From Micromonospora sp. 15K316 (GTDB taxonomy: Bacteria > Actinomycetota > Actinomycetes > Mycobacteriales > Micromonosporaceae): a stretch of DNA of 45,499 nt. Position 1 is the stretch's first letter. Each line of letters starts with the position of its first letter. This document shows, one piece after another, positions 15,979-25,708 of this stretch. The notes under the pieces are model-generated. The model was not told where the DNA came from. It made no database searches and was given only the letters and a program-made list of their open reading frames with translations. Position numbers and translations under genes: made by a program. The stretch spans positions 1 to 45,499 of the forward strand of contig NZ_SMKG01000025.1 in the NCBI RefSeq assembly GCF_004348525.1, in the 5' to 3' direction.

Positions 15979-17294
15979 TGACCGTCGAGACCGACGCGGA
16001 CGCCGGGGCCGCCTCCGGTGGCGAGTCCGCAGCCCGACGTATGGACCTGCTCCGCTTCGCCACCGCGGGGAGCGTGGACGACGGCAAGTCGACGCTGATC
16101 GGCCGGCTGCTCTACGACACCAAGTCGCTCTTCACCGACCAGTTGGCCGCGGTGGAGGCGGTCAGCGCGGCGCGCGGCGACGAGTACACGAACCTGGCGC
16201 TGCTCACCGACGGCCTGCGGGCGGAGCGGGAGCAGGGCATCACCATCGACGTGGCGTACCGGTACTTCGCCACGCCGCGGCGGAAGTTCATCATCGCCGA
16301 CACCCCGGGGCACATCCAGTACACCCGGAACATGGTCACCGGGGCGTCCACGGCCGACCTGGCGCTGATCCTGGTCGACGCCCGCAAGGGGTTGGTGGAG
16401 CAGTCCCGCCGGCACGCCTTCCTCTGCTCCCTGTTGCGGGTGCCGCACCTGGTGCTCTGCGTCAACAAGATGGATCTGGTGGACTTCTCCCAGGACGTCT
16501 TCGAGCGGATCGCCGACGAGTTCACCGCGTTCGCCGCGAAGCTCGACGTGCCCGACCTCACGGTGGTGCCGGTCTCCGCGCTGCGCGGCGACAACATCGT
16601 CAGCCGGTCGCCGAACATGCCCTGGTACGAGGGCCCGGCGCTGCTGCACCACCTGGAGCGGGTGCACATCGCCAGCGACCGCAACCTGGTCGACGTGCGG
16701 TTCCCGGTGCAGTACGTGATCCGTCCGCAGTCGACGACCGTCACCGACTACCGGGGCTACGCGGGTCAGGTCGCCTCGGGGGTGCTCAAGGCGGGTGACG
16801 AGGTGATGGTGTTGCCGTCGGGGTTCACCAGCCGGATCGCGTCGGTGGAGACCGCCGACGGGCCGGTCGCGGAGGCGTTCCCGCCGATGTCGGTCACCGT
16901 ACGGTTGACCGACGAGATCGACATCTCCCGGGGCGACATGATCTGCCGGCCGAACAACGCGCCGGCGGTGGCGCAGGACATCGAGGCGATGGTCTGCTGG
17001 ATGGACGAGACCCGCCCGTTGCAGGTCGGCGGCAAGTACGCGATCAAGCACACCACCCGGTCGGCGCGGGCGATCGTGCGGGGTCTGCACTACCGGCTCG
17101 ACATCAACTCGCTGCACCGGGACGATTCGGCGGGGGAACTGCGGCTCAACGAGATCGGCCGGGTCCGGCTGCGGACGACGGTGCCGCTGCTGGCCGACGA
17201 GTACCGCCGCAACCGCACCACCGGCGGTTTCGTCATCATCGACGAGACGACCAACCGTACGGTCGGCGCCGGCATGATCGTCGAGGCGGGTTGA
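15978..17294 (+). CDS. cysN: Sulfate adenylyltransferase subunit 1 (GTPase)
   Basis: A 438-residue translation-factor-type GTPase whose GTP hydrolysis drives APS synthesis by CysD. G1 reads GSVDDGKSTLIGRLLYDTKS (about residues 31-50), switch II DTPGHIQYTRNM, G4 NKMDLVD, and a beta-barrel domain 2 follows. There is no C-terminal APS-kinase (CysC) domain; in some actinobacteria CysN and CysC are fused and about 600 residues long. APS kinase, or an APS reductase route, must therefore be encoded elsewhere. Start and stop overlap the cysD stop by one base. The gene converges on the TPR protein with a 24-nt gap. Confidence 0.96.
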   Translation: MTVETDADAGAASGGESAARRMDLLRFATAGSVDDGKSTLIGRLLYDTKSLFTDQLAAVEAVSAARGDEYTNLALLTDGLRAEREQGITIDVAYRYFATPRRKFIIADTPGHIQYTRNMVTGASTADLALILVDARKGLVEQSRRHAFLCSLLRVPHLVLCVNKMDLVDFSQDVFERIADEFTAFAAKLDVPDLTVVPVSALRGDNIVSRSPNMPWYEGPALLHHLERVHIASDRNLVDVRFPVQYVIRPQSTTVTDYRGYAGQVASGVLKAGDEVMVLPSGFTSRIASVETADGPVAEAFPPMSVTVRLTDEIDISRGDMICRPNNAPAVAQDIEAMVCWMDETRPLQVGGKYAIKHTTRSARAIVRGLHYRLDINSLHRDDSAGELRLNEIGRVRLRTTVPLLADEYRRNRTTGGFVIIDETTNRTVGAGMIVEAG

Positions 17295-17318
17295 GACCGT
17301 GGCCCGGGCCGCCGGAGG

Positions 17319-18452
17319 TCAGCGCCGCGGGTCGGAGGCGACGGTGAGCGTGGTGCGGGCGGCGAGCCGGGCCCAGACCCGGTAACCGAGCCAGCGCAGC
17401 GCCGGTCGAGCCCGGCGCGCCGACTGCCGGGAGAGGCGGACGGCGAGGACGAGGCAGACCGGCGCCAGCAGCAGGACGGCCACCCCGCCGGCCGGGCTCT
17501 CCGTCGCCGGGGCGAAGCCGTTGACCAGCAGCCCCGCCACGGCGAGCAGGGTGAGCGCCAGGCAGACCGCGACCGTGCGGGAGCCGAGCTGGCGGCGCAA
17601 CTGCCACCGCAGCGCCGCCGGTTGCCGCCGCCAGGTCGGCAGCGCCGCCCCGGCGAGCACGGGCAGGACGAGCAGCGCGGCGGCGAGCCGTACGTCGCGG
17701 CCCACGTCGCCGAGCAGCGCGAAGAGCGCCCAGTGCGCCACGGCGGCCAACGCCACCGCGTCGAAGAGCCGCCACCACAGGGCGGCGGCGGTGACCGCGT
17801 GCCGCATCGCGGCCGCCAGGTTCTGCGGATCGGCGGCGAGCGCCGCGGTGAACCCGCGCGCGGCCCGGCCGGTCTGGTCCCGCTGGGCGTCCAGCAGCGC
17901 GAGCTGCTGCAGGGCCGGCTCGAACGACGGGTCCAGCGCCAGCGCCCGACCGCAGGCCGCGCGGGCGGCGCGCAGCCGACCCATGCGGACGTGCAGCAGG
18001 GCGTCGAGCAGGTGCGCGGTGGGGACCTGCGGGGCGAGCTCCAGCGCGGTGTCCGCGTGCCGGCGGGCCACCACGACGCGGGTGGGGTTACCGAGCGCGA
18101 GGAGCGCCTCGGCCAGCAGCGCGTGCGCCTCCCAGGAGCGCGGCGACCCTTCGATCGCGGTGTGGGCGGCCGCGGCCGCGTATCCGGGCCGGCCCGCGGC
18201 GAGCAGGATCCGGGTCTTCTCGACGAGCAGGTGCTCCTGCGTGACGGAGAAGCCGAGTGCCTGGTCGATCAGGCGCATTGCCTCGGCGTGCTGACCCAGG
18301 ACGCGGTGACAGCGGGCCAGCAGGAAGAGCACTCCGGCGTGCCGGGGCTGCTCGGCCAGCACGCCGCGCAGCAGCGTCACCGCCTCGTCGTGCCGCCCGA
18401 GATCCATCAGCGCCCCGGCGCGTTGCTGGGCGGCAAACCCGACGTCGGTCAC
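17319..18452 (-). CDS. TPR-repeat protein with four C-terminal membrane segments
   Basis: A 377-residue protein. The N-terminal 200 residues are tetratricopeptide-like helix pairs, for example ALMDLGRHDEAVTLLRGVL, ARCHRVLGQHAEAMRLIDQA and ARAACGRALALDPSFEPALQ. Four hydrophobic segments follow at about residues 225-245, 250-270, 295-315 and 322-345, then an Arg-rich C-terminal tail. The TPR part would be cytoplasmic. ATG 18452 has an excellent GGGAGGAGG ribosome site. It lies downstream of galK across a 160-nt gap that contains a long palindrome, so it is probably a separate unit. TPR domains bind proteins; no partner can be named. Confidence 0.8.
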   Translation of the reverse strand: MTDVGFAAQQRAGALMDLGRHDEAVTLLRGVLAEQPRHAGVLFLLARCHRVLGQHAEAMRLIDQALGFSVTQEHLLVEKTRILLAAGRPGYAAAAAHTAIEGSPRSWEAHALLAEALLALGNPTRVVVARRHADTALELAPQVPTAHLLDALLHVRMGRLRAARAACGRALALDPSFEPALQQLALLDAQRDQTGRAARGFTAALAADPQNLAAAMRHAVTAAALWWRLFDAVALAAVAHWALFALLGDVGRDVRLAAALLVLPVLAGAALPTWRRQPAALRWQLRRQLGSRTVAVCLALTLLAVAGLLVNGFAPATESPAGGVAVLLLAPVCLVLAVRLSRQSARRARPALRWLGYRVWARLAARTTLTVASDPRR

Positions 18453-18535
18453 GTCGCCTCCTCCCGCTGACGGTCCCGAGGCAGAACCTTATCGACAGTC
18501 ACTTCTGGAGGGCCCGCCGCTCGGCTCTCGCGCGT

Positions 18536-18587
18536 TTTCACGGAAAGAGTGGCTGTCCGGTCACGGATAGCCACTCTTTCCGTGAAA
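18536..18587. terminator. Long perfect palindrome between galK and the TPR gene
   Basis: The 19-nt arms TTTCACGGAAAGAGTGGCT (18536-18554) and AGCCACTCTTTCCGTGAAA (18569-18587) are exact inverted copies. The pairing continues inward for five more pairs (one G-T) to a GTCA loop, making a 24-bp stem. It starts 25 nt past the galK stop on the minus strand. No T-run follows on that strand. It probably ends galEK transcription, but its length, perfection and A/T-rich arms are unlike the other hairpins here. Confidence 0.6.
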
Positions 18588-18611
18588 GAGGGCGCACGGG
18601 GAGGGGGAGGC

Positions 18612-19769
18612 TCAGTCGAGTCGGGCGGCGCCGGCCGCGGGGAGCACGGTGACGTGCCCGGGGGCGCGGAAGCCCCGCTCGGCGTAGGCGGCGGTGACCG
18701 CACCCGCGACCGAGTCGGCGGCGTCCGCCTCGACGAGGGCGAGGACGCAGCCGCCGAAGCCGCCGCCGGTCATCCGGGCGCCGAGCGCGCCGGCGGCGAG
18801 CGCCGTCTCGACCGCGGTGTCGATCTCCGGCACGGTGATCTCGAAGTCGTCGCGCATCGAGACGTGCGAGGCGGTGAGCAGCGGGCCGATCTCGCGGACC
18901 CGCCCGGCGCGCAGCAGCGCGACGGTGTCGAGCACCCGCTGGTCCTCGGTGACCACGTGCCGGACCCGGCGGCGGGTCTCCGGGTCGTCGAGGCGGGCGA
19001 GCGCGGCGTCGAGCTGGTCGACGGTGACGTCGCGCAGCGCCGGTACGCCGAGCCGTTCGGCGCCGGCCTCGCAGGACTTTCGGCGGGCAGCGTACTCGCC
19101 GTCGGCGTGCCGGTGCGGGGCGTGACTGTCGACGACCAGCATGGCGAGCCCGGCGGCGCGCAGGTCGAACGGGATGTGCTCGACGCCCTCGCTGCGGCAG
19201 TCGAGGAAGAGCGCGTGCCCGTCGCGGCAGCGGATGGAGGCCGACTGGTCCATGATCCCGGTGGGCGCGCCGACGTACCGGTTCTCGGCGCGCTGGGCGA
19301 GCCGGGGCTGCCGCTCGGCGGGCAGGTCGAGGCCGCCCAGGTCGACCAGGGCGGTCAGCACCGCCGCCTCCAGCGCGGCCGACGAGGAGAGCCCGGCGCC
19401 GAGCGGCACGTCGGACGCGATCGCGAGGCGTGCACCGGGCACGTCGTGCCCCGCGTCGCGCAGCGCCCAGACGACCCCGGCGACGTACGCGCCCCAGCCG
19501 GTGACCCGGCCCGGCTCGTCGACCTCGTCGGCGCCGAAGCTGATCGTCTCCCCGGAGAGCTCCGACCAGACCGTCCAGCGCGCGCCCTCCTGCCGGTCGG
19601 CGGCGGCCACCGTACGCAGCGGGAGGGCGAAGGGGAGCACGAAGCCGTCGTTGTAGTCGGTGTGCTCGCCGATCAGGTTGACCCGCCCGGGGGCCGCCCA
19701 GTGGCCGGCGGGCGGCCCGCCGAACTCCTGGCGGAAGCCGGCGGTGGCGCGGTCGGCGACGTCGGTCAT
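18612..19769 (-). CDS. galK: Galactokinase
   Basis: GalK phosphorylates galactose to galactose-1-phosphate in the Leloir pathway. The 385-residue GHMP kinase has the galactokinase signature GRVNLIGEHTDYNDGFVLPF (about residues 28-47), the ATP-binding loop PLGAGLSSSAALE and the C-terminal motif MTGGGFGGCVLAL. Length is normal. The ATG at 19769 overlaps the galE stop by four bases (ATGA), so translation is coupled. galT is not between or beside these genes, so the uridylyltransferase must lie elsewhere. Residues DHAPHRHADGEYAARR match the sugar-binding region of the family. Confidence 0.97.
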   Translation of the reverse strand: MTDVADRATAGFRQEFGGPPAGHWAAPGRVNLIGEHTDYNDGFVLPFALPLRTVAAADRQEGARWTVWSELSGETISFGADEVDEPGRVTGWGAYVAGVVWALRDAGHDVPGARLAIASDVPLGAGLSSSAALEAAVLTALVDLGGLDLPAERQPRLAQRAENRYVGAPTGIMDQSASIRCRDGHALFLDCRSEGVEHIPFDLRAAGLAMLVVDSHAPHRHADGEYAARRKSCEAGAERLGVPALRDVTVDQLDAALARLDDPETRRRVRHVVTEDQRVLDTVALLRAGRVREIGPLLTASHVSMRDDFEITVPEIDTAVETALAAGALGARMTGGGFGGCVLALVEADAADSVAGAVTAAYAERGFRAPGHVTVLPAAGAARLD

Positions 19770-20749
19770 GCCTGCTCCAGGAGGTGCGTGCGGTAGAAGG
19801 TCCAGGCGTCGCCGACCATGTCGTGCAGGGTCGGCTTCTGCGGCACCCAGCCCAGTTCCTCGCGGGCCAGCCGGGACGAGGCGACGAGCTCGGCGGGGTC
19901 GCCCTCGCGGCGCGGCGCCATCTCGACCGGCAGCGGGTGCCCGGTCACCTCGCGGACCACGTCCACCACCTGCCGGTTGGTGAACCCGTTGCCGTTGCCG
20001 AGGTTGTAGACCCGGTGCTGACCGGCGGTGGCGGCGTCCAGTGCGAGCAGGTGGGCCCGGGCCAGGTCGGCGACGTGGATGTAGTCGCGGACGCAGGTGC
20101 CGTCGACGGTGGGGTAGTCGTCGCCGAAGAGCTGTAGCTTCTCCCGCCGGCCGGCGGCGACCTCCAGCGCGATCGGGATCAGGTGGGTCTCGGGGTCGTG
20201 CCGCTCGCCGAGCGCGACGTCACCGGTGAGGTGGGCGCCCGCCACGTTGAAGTAGCGCAGCGAGACGGCGGCCAGGCCGTGCCCGATCGCCTCGGAGGTG
20301 AGCGCCATGTCGACGGCGAGCTTGGTCGCCCCGTACGTGTTGGTCGGCGCCTTCACCGCGGTTTCCGGGATCGGCAGCTCGGTGGGGTTGCCGTAGACGG
20401 CGGCCGTGGAGGAGAAGACCATCCGGGGGACCGCGGCGGCTCGGACCGCGTCGATCAGCGCCAGCGACCCGACTGTGTTGTTGTGCCAGTAGAGCTCGGG
20501 CTTGACCATCGACTCGCCGGCGGCGATGAGGGCGGCGAAGTGCAGCACGCCGTCGAAGCCGGCCTCCCGGGTGAGCACCCGTCCCGCCTCGTGGATGGGC
20601 AGCTCGACGTGGGTGGCGTCGGGGGCGAGCGCGGCACGGTAGCCGGTGCGCAGGTCGTCGAGGACGACCACCTCGTGACCGGCGTCGAGCAGCATCCGGG
20701 TCACGACGCTGCCGATGTAGCCGGCGCCGCCGGTGACGAGCAGTTTCAC
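19766..20749 (-). CDS. galE: UDP-glucose 4-epimerase
   Basis: GalE interconverts UDP-glucose and UDP-galactose with tightly bound NAD. The 327-residue short-chain dehydrogenase-type protein has the Rossmann motif VTGGAGYIGSVVTRMLLDAG at the N-terminus, the catalytic Ser in FSSTAAVYG, Tyr-x-x-x-Lys in NTYGATKLAVD and the C-terminal region YNLGNGNGFTNRQVVDVV. The start is a GTG at 20749 preceded by a GGAGG ribosome site. It is the first gene of galE-galK, transcribed away from the CBS-domain gene across a 230-nt intergenic region. Confidence 0.97.
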   Translation of the reverse strand: MKLLVTGGAGYIGSVVTRMLLDAGHEVVVLDDLRTGYRAALAPDATHVELPIHEAGRVLTREAGFDGVLHFAALIAAGESMVKPELYWHNNTVGSLALIDAVRAAAVPRMVFSSTAAVYGNPTELPIPETAVKAPTNTYGATKLAVDMALTSEAIGHGLAAVSLRYFNVAGAHLTGDVALGERHDPETHLIPIALEVAAGRREKLQLFGDDYPTVDGTCVRDYIHVADLARAHLLALDAATAGQHRVYNLGNGNGFTNRQVVDVVREVTGHPLPVEMAPRREGDPAELVASSRLAREELGWVPQKPTLHDMVGDAWTFYRTHLLEQA

Positions 20750-20847
20750 GTCGTTGCCTCCTGCCTGGCCGGCTCACGGCGGCCGGTGTCGGTGCTCACC
20801 CTACGGGCGGGTGGGCCCGGCGTCTCCGGCCGGGCGGACCCGATTCC

Positions 20848-20853
20848 ATCATA
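20848..20853 (-). promoter_or_regulatory. Candidate -10 box for galEK
   Basis: On the minus strand TATGAT fits the -10 consensus well and lies about 100 nt before the galE start, inside an A/T-rich patch unusual for this DNA. No good -35 lies at 16-19 nt, so support is limited. Confidence 0.3.
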
Positions 20854-20966
20854 AACTCCCACGATCCAACAGAGTTGAACACGTGGGTGGTAGACCCGGG
20901 CGCGTCGGGCGGGGACGGGCCGCGCCGCCGCCGACGGGAAACCCGGTGCCGGAACGTCCCGCTGTC

Positions 20967-20972
20967 TACCAT
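20967..20972 (+). promoter_or_regulatory. -10 box of the CBS-domain gene, probable leaderless start
   Basis: TACCAT matches TANNNT and ends 7 nt before ATG 20980. No ribosome site is present upstream of that ATG. This supports ATG 20980 as the true start. Confidence 0.45.
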
Positions 20973-20979
20973 CTCTGAC

Positions 20980-21999
20980 ATGCGGGAAGCGGGCGGTCCC
21001 GAGCGCCGGCGACGCCCCCGGCGACGACCGGGTCGGGACCCGGGGCCGGTCGCCCGGGCCGTGGCCCGCATGGTGGTGCGCGCGGCCGACGCCGCCACGC
21101 GCCGCGTCACCGACCTGCTCGGCGCCAGCCCGGCGGCCGGCCGGGAGCGGATCAGCGAGGCGGACCTGCGTGACCTGGTGGCCGCGAACACCCTGCTCGA
21201 CGCCGACGAACGACGGATCATCGACGAGGTGCTCGTCGCCGGGGCGCGGCTGATCCGCGAGGTCATGATGCCCCGCACCGAAGTGGTCTTCCTGCCCGCC
21301 GGGCTGACCATCGCGGAGGCGGCCCGGCTGGTACGGGCCGAGCCGCACACCCGCTACCCGGTCACCGACGGCACCCACGACGACGTGGTCGGCTTCGTCC
21401 ACCTGCAGGACGTGCTGCTCCGGCCCGACGCCGACCCGTGCCTCGGCGTCGGTGAGCTGGCCCGGGAGGTGAAGCGGCTGCCCGGCAGCAAGCGGGTGCT
21501 CGCCGCGCTGACCGAGATGCGCCGGGAGGGGCACCACCTGGCGGTGGTGATCGACGAGTACGGCGGCACGGCCGGCATCGTGACGCTCGAAGACCTCATC
21601 GAGGAATTGGTCGGCGAGATCCACGACGAGTACGGCGGCACTGCCGACGCGGGGCGCTCCGGGCTGCCCGCCGTGGTGGACGGGCGGCTCAACCTCGCCG
21701 ACTTCGCGGAGCGCACCGGGATCACCCTGCCGCCGGGGCCGTACGAGACGGTCGGCGGGTACGTGATGGCCGCGCTGGGACGGCTGCCGGTCGTCGGTGA
21801 CGAGGTGCCGGTGGCGCCCGGCCCGGCCGGCGGCGGTGAGCGGGGCGACCTGTCCGGCGGGTGGCTGCTGCGGGTACTGGCCCTGGAGGGGCGGCGGGCG
21901 GCCCGGATCGCGGTCTCCGCCGCACGACTGCCGGAGCAGCGACGCGAGGTGACCGCGCCCGCGGTGATCGACGGGGCGCGACCCGCCGGGCCGTCATGA
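20980..21999 (+). CDS. CBS-pair / CorC-HlyC domain protein lacking the membrane domain
   Basis: A 339-residue protein. About 30 Arg-rich residues come first, then a helical segment. Two CBS motifs follow: VMMPRTEVVFLPAGLTIAEA with HTRYPVTDG (about residues 88-125), and EGHHLAVVIDEYGGTAGIVT with LEDLIEELVGEIHDE (about 182-222). The C-terminal 100 residues fit the CorC_HlyC transporter-associated fold. Family members usually carry an N-terminal CNNM (DUF21) membrane domain of about 180 residues; none is present, and there are no membrane helices. It resembles CorC, which is linked to magnesium and cobalt export, rather than a hemolysin. trpS follows after 33 nt. Confidence 0.85.
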   Translation: MREAGGPERRRRPRRRPGRDPGPVARAVARMVVRAADAATRRVTDLLGASPAAGRERISEADLRDLVAANTLLDADERRIIDEVLVAGARLIREVMMPRTEVVFLPAGLTIAEAARLVRAEPHTRYPVTDGTHDDVVGFVHLQDVLLRPDADPCLGVGELAREVKRLPGSKRVLAALTEMRREGHHLAVVIDEYGGTAGIVTLEDLIEELVGEIHDEYGGTADAGRSGLPAVVDGRLNLADFAERTGITLPPGPYETVGGYVMAALGRLPVVGDEVPVAPGPAGGGERGDLSGGWLLRVLALEGRRAARIAVSAARLPEQRREVTAPAVIDGARPAGPS

Positions 22000-23058
<1,059 letters not shown>

Positions 23059-23119
23059 CGCCGCGACGCGGCGCAGGACGGGTGGACACGGGCCGGTGGC
23101 CGGAGAGGTGGCGCGCAGC

Positions 23120-23671
23120 GTGGATCGCAGGGGCGGGGTGCCCGGAGCGGATGACCTCATCCAGATCGGGGTCGCGGTCGACATCCCGGAGCCGTGGGGT
23201 CCGCAGCTCACCCGGCGTCGCGCGGAGGCCGGCGACCCCCAGGCGGCGGACATACCCGCCCACGTGACGCTGCTCGGGCCGACCGAGATACCGGGCGCCG
23301 CCCTGCCCGCCGTGGAGCGGCACCTGGCCGAGGTGGCCGCCGCTCACCTGCCGTTCACCCTGCACCTGCGCGGCACCGGCACGTTCCGCCCGGTGACGCA
23401 GGTGGTCTTCGTGGCCGTGGCGGCCGGGATCAGCGAGTGCGAGCTGCTCGCCGCCGCGATCAGCGCCGCCCCGGAGCTGCACCGGGAAGCGCGCTTCCCC
23501 TACCATCCGCACGTCACAGTGGCGCAGGACGTCGCGCCCGAGGCGTTGGACAAGGTTTACGAGGATCTCGGCGACTTCTCCGCGATGTTCGACGTGGCGG
23601 CGTTCACCCTGTTCCTGCACAGCGGGCAGGCCCGGTGGCAGCCCCGGCGCGACTTCCGGCTGGGCGGCTGA
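23120..23671 (+). CDS. 2'-5' RNA ligase / 2H phosphoesterase family protein
   Basis: A 183-residue protein of the 2H superfamily, named for its two H-x-T/S-x motifs. Here they are PAHVTLLGP (about residue 51) and YHPHVTVAQD (about residue 133), both intact, so catalytic activity is likely. Relatives such as ThpR hydrolyse cyclic phosphodiesters and can join or open 2'-5' RNA linkages in vitro; the physiological substrate is unknown. GTG 23120 is selected because GAGAGGTG lies 9 nt upstream. GTG 23108 and GTG 23138 are in-frame alternatives, and the choice does not affect the motifs. It stands in the same direction as trpS. Confidence 0.82.
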   Translation: MDRRGGVPGADDLIQIGVAVDIPEPWGPQLTRRRAEAGDPQAADIPAHVTLLGPTEIPGAALPAVERHLAEVAAAHLPFTLHLRGTGTFRPVTQVVFVAVAAGISECELLAAAISAAPELHREARFPYHPHVTVAQDVAPEALDKVYEDLGDFSAMFDVAAFTLFLHSGQARWQPRRDFRLGG

Positions 23672-23730
23672 CCGGACGCCGCCCGCGAGGGTTACCCCCA
23701 CGGCGTGGTGACATCGGCGAGGATGACGGC

Positions 23731-24648
23731 GTGAACGTGATCGGCCGGATCGAGGCGGGCATCGACCGCTGGGTGAGCGCGGGCCGCCGCCGGTCACCGG
23801 TCTTCGACCACGTGTGGCGGGCCGGTGTCCGCTACACGGAGGTGCTCGGCGGCCGGCTGGCCGCTGCGATCGCCTACTACGGCTTCTTCGCGGTGTTCGC
23901 GCTCGCCCTCGTCGTGTATGCCATCTTCGGCGCGACCCTGGACGACAACAGCGAGTTCAGCGTGGCCGCGACCAATTTCCTCCGGGACAACCTGCCGTTC
24001 CTCGACCCGGCGCAGATCGCCGACAGCAGCGGCACGGTCGGCGTGATCGGTCTGATCATCCTGACCTTCACCGGGATCGGCTGGATCGAGGCGATCCGCT
24101 CCTCCCAGCGGCTGATCTACGGGCTGAACCAGCAGCCCGGCAACCTGGTGATCCGCCGGCTGGTGGACATCGGCGTGATGGTCCTCGTCTTCGTGCTGCT
24201 CGGCCTCTCGGTGGCGGCCGTCGACACGCTCGAGTCGGTGCTGCGTCTCCTGCTGCGCAGCACGGGGTCGTTCGGGCTGACCACGCTGAGCGCGGTGCTC
24301 AGCGTGGTGGTCAACGCCGTCCTCGCCGCGTTGCTGCTCGTCGCGGTGCCCCGGCTGCGGATGAGCCGGTCGCGGCTGCGCCCGGTGGTGCTGCTCGTCG
24401 CGATCGGCATCACGCTGCTCAACACGGTCGGCCGTTACTACGTCGTACGCACCGAGCGGAGCCCGGCGTACACGGTGGTGGCCGGCGCGGTCGGGTTGCT
24501 GCTCTACCTCTACCTGCTCAACCAACTGCTGCTCTTCGGCGCGGCGCTCGCCGCGACCAGCACCCGGGGCCGGGTGGTGGACCTGGCGGAGGGTCCGGCC
24601 GAACTCGACGAGCAGATCGATCCCGGCACCCCCGGAGGTGCCAGTTGA
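23731..24648 (+). CDS. YihY/BrkB family inner-membrane protein
   Basis: A 305-residue membrane protein with about six hydrophobic segments (roughly residues 45-65, 105-125, 147-170, 188-210, 220-235 and 248-273). The pattern GGRLAAAIAYYGFFAVFALALV near the N-terminus and FTGIGWIEAIRSSQRLIYGL are typical of the family once misnamed ribonuclease BN. The role is unknown; membrane or virulence functions are proposed for relatives. GTG 23731 has a GAGGA site upstream. The C-terminal tail is acidic and cytoplasmic. The stop overlaps a possible TTG start of the GntR gene, so the two genes are closely linked. Confidence 0.87.
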   Translation: MNVIGRIEAGIDRWVSAGRRRSPVFDHVWRAGVRYTEVLGGRLAAAIAYYGFFAVFALALVVYAIFGATLDDNSEFSVAATNFLRDNLPFLDPAQIADSSGTVGVIGLIILTFTGIGWIEAIRSSQRLIYGLNQQPGNLVIRRLVDIGVMVLVFVLLGLSVAAVDTLESVLRLLLRSTGSFGLTTLSAVLSVVVNAVLAALLLVAVPRLRMSRSRLRPVVLLVAIGITLLNTVGRYYVVRTERSPAYTVVAGAVGLLLYLYLLNQLLLFGAALAATSTRGRVVDLAEGPAELDEQIDPGTPGGAS

Positions 24649-24665
24649 CCGCACGGGAGCCGGAC

Positions 24666-25034
24666 ATGCTGATCTCGGTCGATCTCGACTCGCCGGTGCC
24701 GCCGTACGAGCAGGTACGCGGTCAGCTCGCCGAGATGATCGGGGACGGGCGGCTTCCGGTGGGCACCCGGCTGCCCACGGTGCGGCAGCTCGCCGCGGAT
24801 CTCACGTTGGCCCCGAACACGGTGGCCCGGGCGTACCGGGAGTTGGAGGGTGCCGGGCTGCTCGAGACGCGGGGCCGCAACGGCACGTTCGTGGCACCGG
24901 GCCGGGACGACGCGATCGACCGGCTCCAGCGCTCGGCAGCCGAGTACGCCCTCGCGGCACGCCGGCTCGGTGTGCCACCGGGCGCGGCGCTCGCGCTGGT
25001 CCGCGCCGCCCTGGACGCCTCCCGCCCCGGCTGA
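24666..25034 (+). CDS. Small GntR-family regulator, YtrA type
   Basis: A 122-residue protein that is almost only a winged-helix domain: PPYEQVRGQLAEMIGDGRLP, then GTRLPTVRQLAADLTLAPNT and VARAYRELEGAGLLETRGRN. About 40 helical residues follow for dimerisation and there is no effector domain, the mark of the YtrA subfamily. ATG 24666 has GGGAG 8 nt upstream; TTG 24645, overlapping the previous stop, is an alternative. YtrA regulators usually sit next to an ABC transporter they control. Here the neighbour is the BrkB-like membrane protein, a plausible target. Confidence 0.87.
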   Translation: MLISVDLDSPVPPYEQVRGQLAEMIGDGRLPVGTRLPTVRQLAADLTLAPNTVARAYRELEGAGLLETRGRNGTFVAPGRDDAIDRLQRSAAEYALAARRLGVPPGAALALVRAALDASRPG

Positions 25035-25132
25035 GCGGCCCGGTCGAGGGGGAAACCCGCGCGACGCGGGGCGAGAGGGAGGATCGGGCGAATGTTCCAC
25101 GGCGGCCCGCGGTGACGGACCATGATGGGCCG

Positions 25133-25576
25133 GTGGGGGCACTCGTGACGTTGGACCTGCCGAGCGACTCGCCGATGCTCGGTCTCCCGTGGATCATCAC
25201 GTTCGGCCCGCTCGGCGACGCCGACGAGTGGGAACCGGTGGTCTGCGGCCCGTACGAACGGCCGCACGCCCTCGCCCTGGCCGAGGCGGTGGTGGCCGAG
25301 GAGCAGCTGATGGCGGTGGTCGAGCCGCTACTGCCGGCGCTCTCCGCCGAGGAGATCCGCAGTGAGATCGCCGCCGCGCAGATCGCCGCGGCGGACGAGG
25401 CCGCGCAGGTCGACCAGGCCGACCTCTACGGCGACTTCGAGGACATCATCGACGAGGAGCTGGACGCGGCGGCGGACGAGGCCGGCCGGGGCGAGCCGAC
25501 GGTGCCACCGACCGAGGCCGAGCTGCGGGCCGGGTTCCGCCGGATCGCCGAGATCCTGACCGCCAAGGGGTCCTGA
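25133..25576 (+). CDS. Acidic hypothetical protein
   Basis: A 147-residue soluble protein, strongly acidic in its second half (DLYGDFEDIIDEELDAAADE). The first 40 residues read as a beta-rich segment ending EWEPVVCGPYERPHALALAE. I do not recognise a family. The start is uncertain: GTG 25133 has a CATGAT box 6 nt upstream, suggesting a leaderless mRNA, while GTG 25112 and GTG 25145 are in-frame alternatives. It lies alone, 98 nt after the GntR gene, on the same strand. GC-rich codon use supports it as a real gene. Confidence 0.65.
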   Translation: MGALVTLDLPSDSPMLGLPWIITFGPLGDADEWEPVVCGPYERPHALALAEAVVAEEQLMAVVEPLLPALSAEEIRSEIAAAQIAAADEAAQVDQADLYGDFEDIIDEELDAAADEAGRGEPTVPPTEAELRAGFRRIAEILTAKGS

Positions 25577-25708
25577 CAGGGGTGCGGTACGGCGGGACGC
25601 CGCCTGCGGGGTGCGGCCTGCGGCTGCGGGCCGGCGGGCGTCCCGACGTGGCCGAGGGCTGCGGGTCAGCAAGCGTCCGGCGGTGGCGCGTGTCGGGTCC
25701 GGCCGGTG

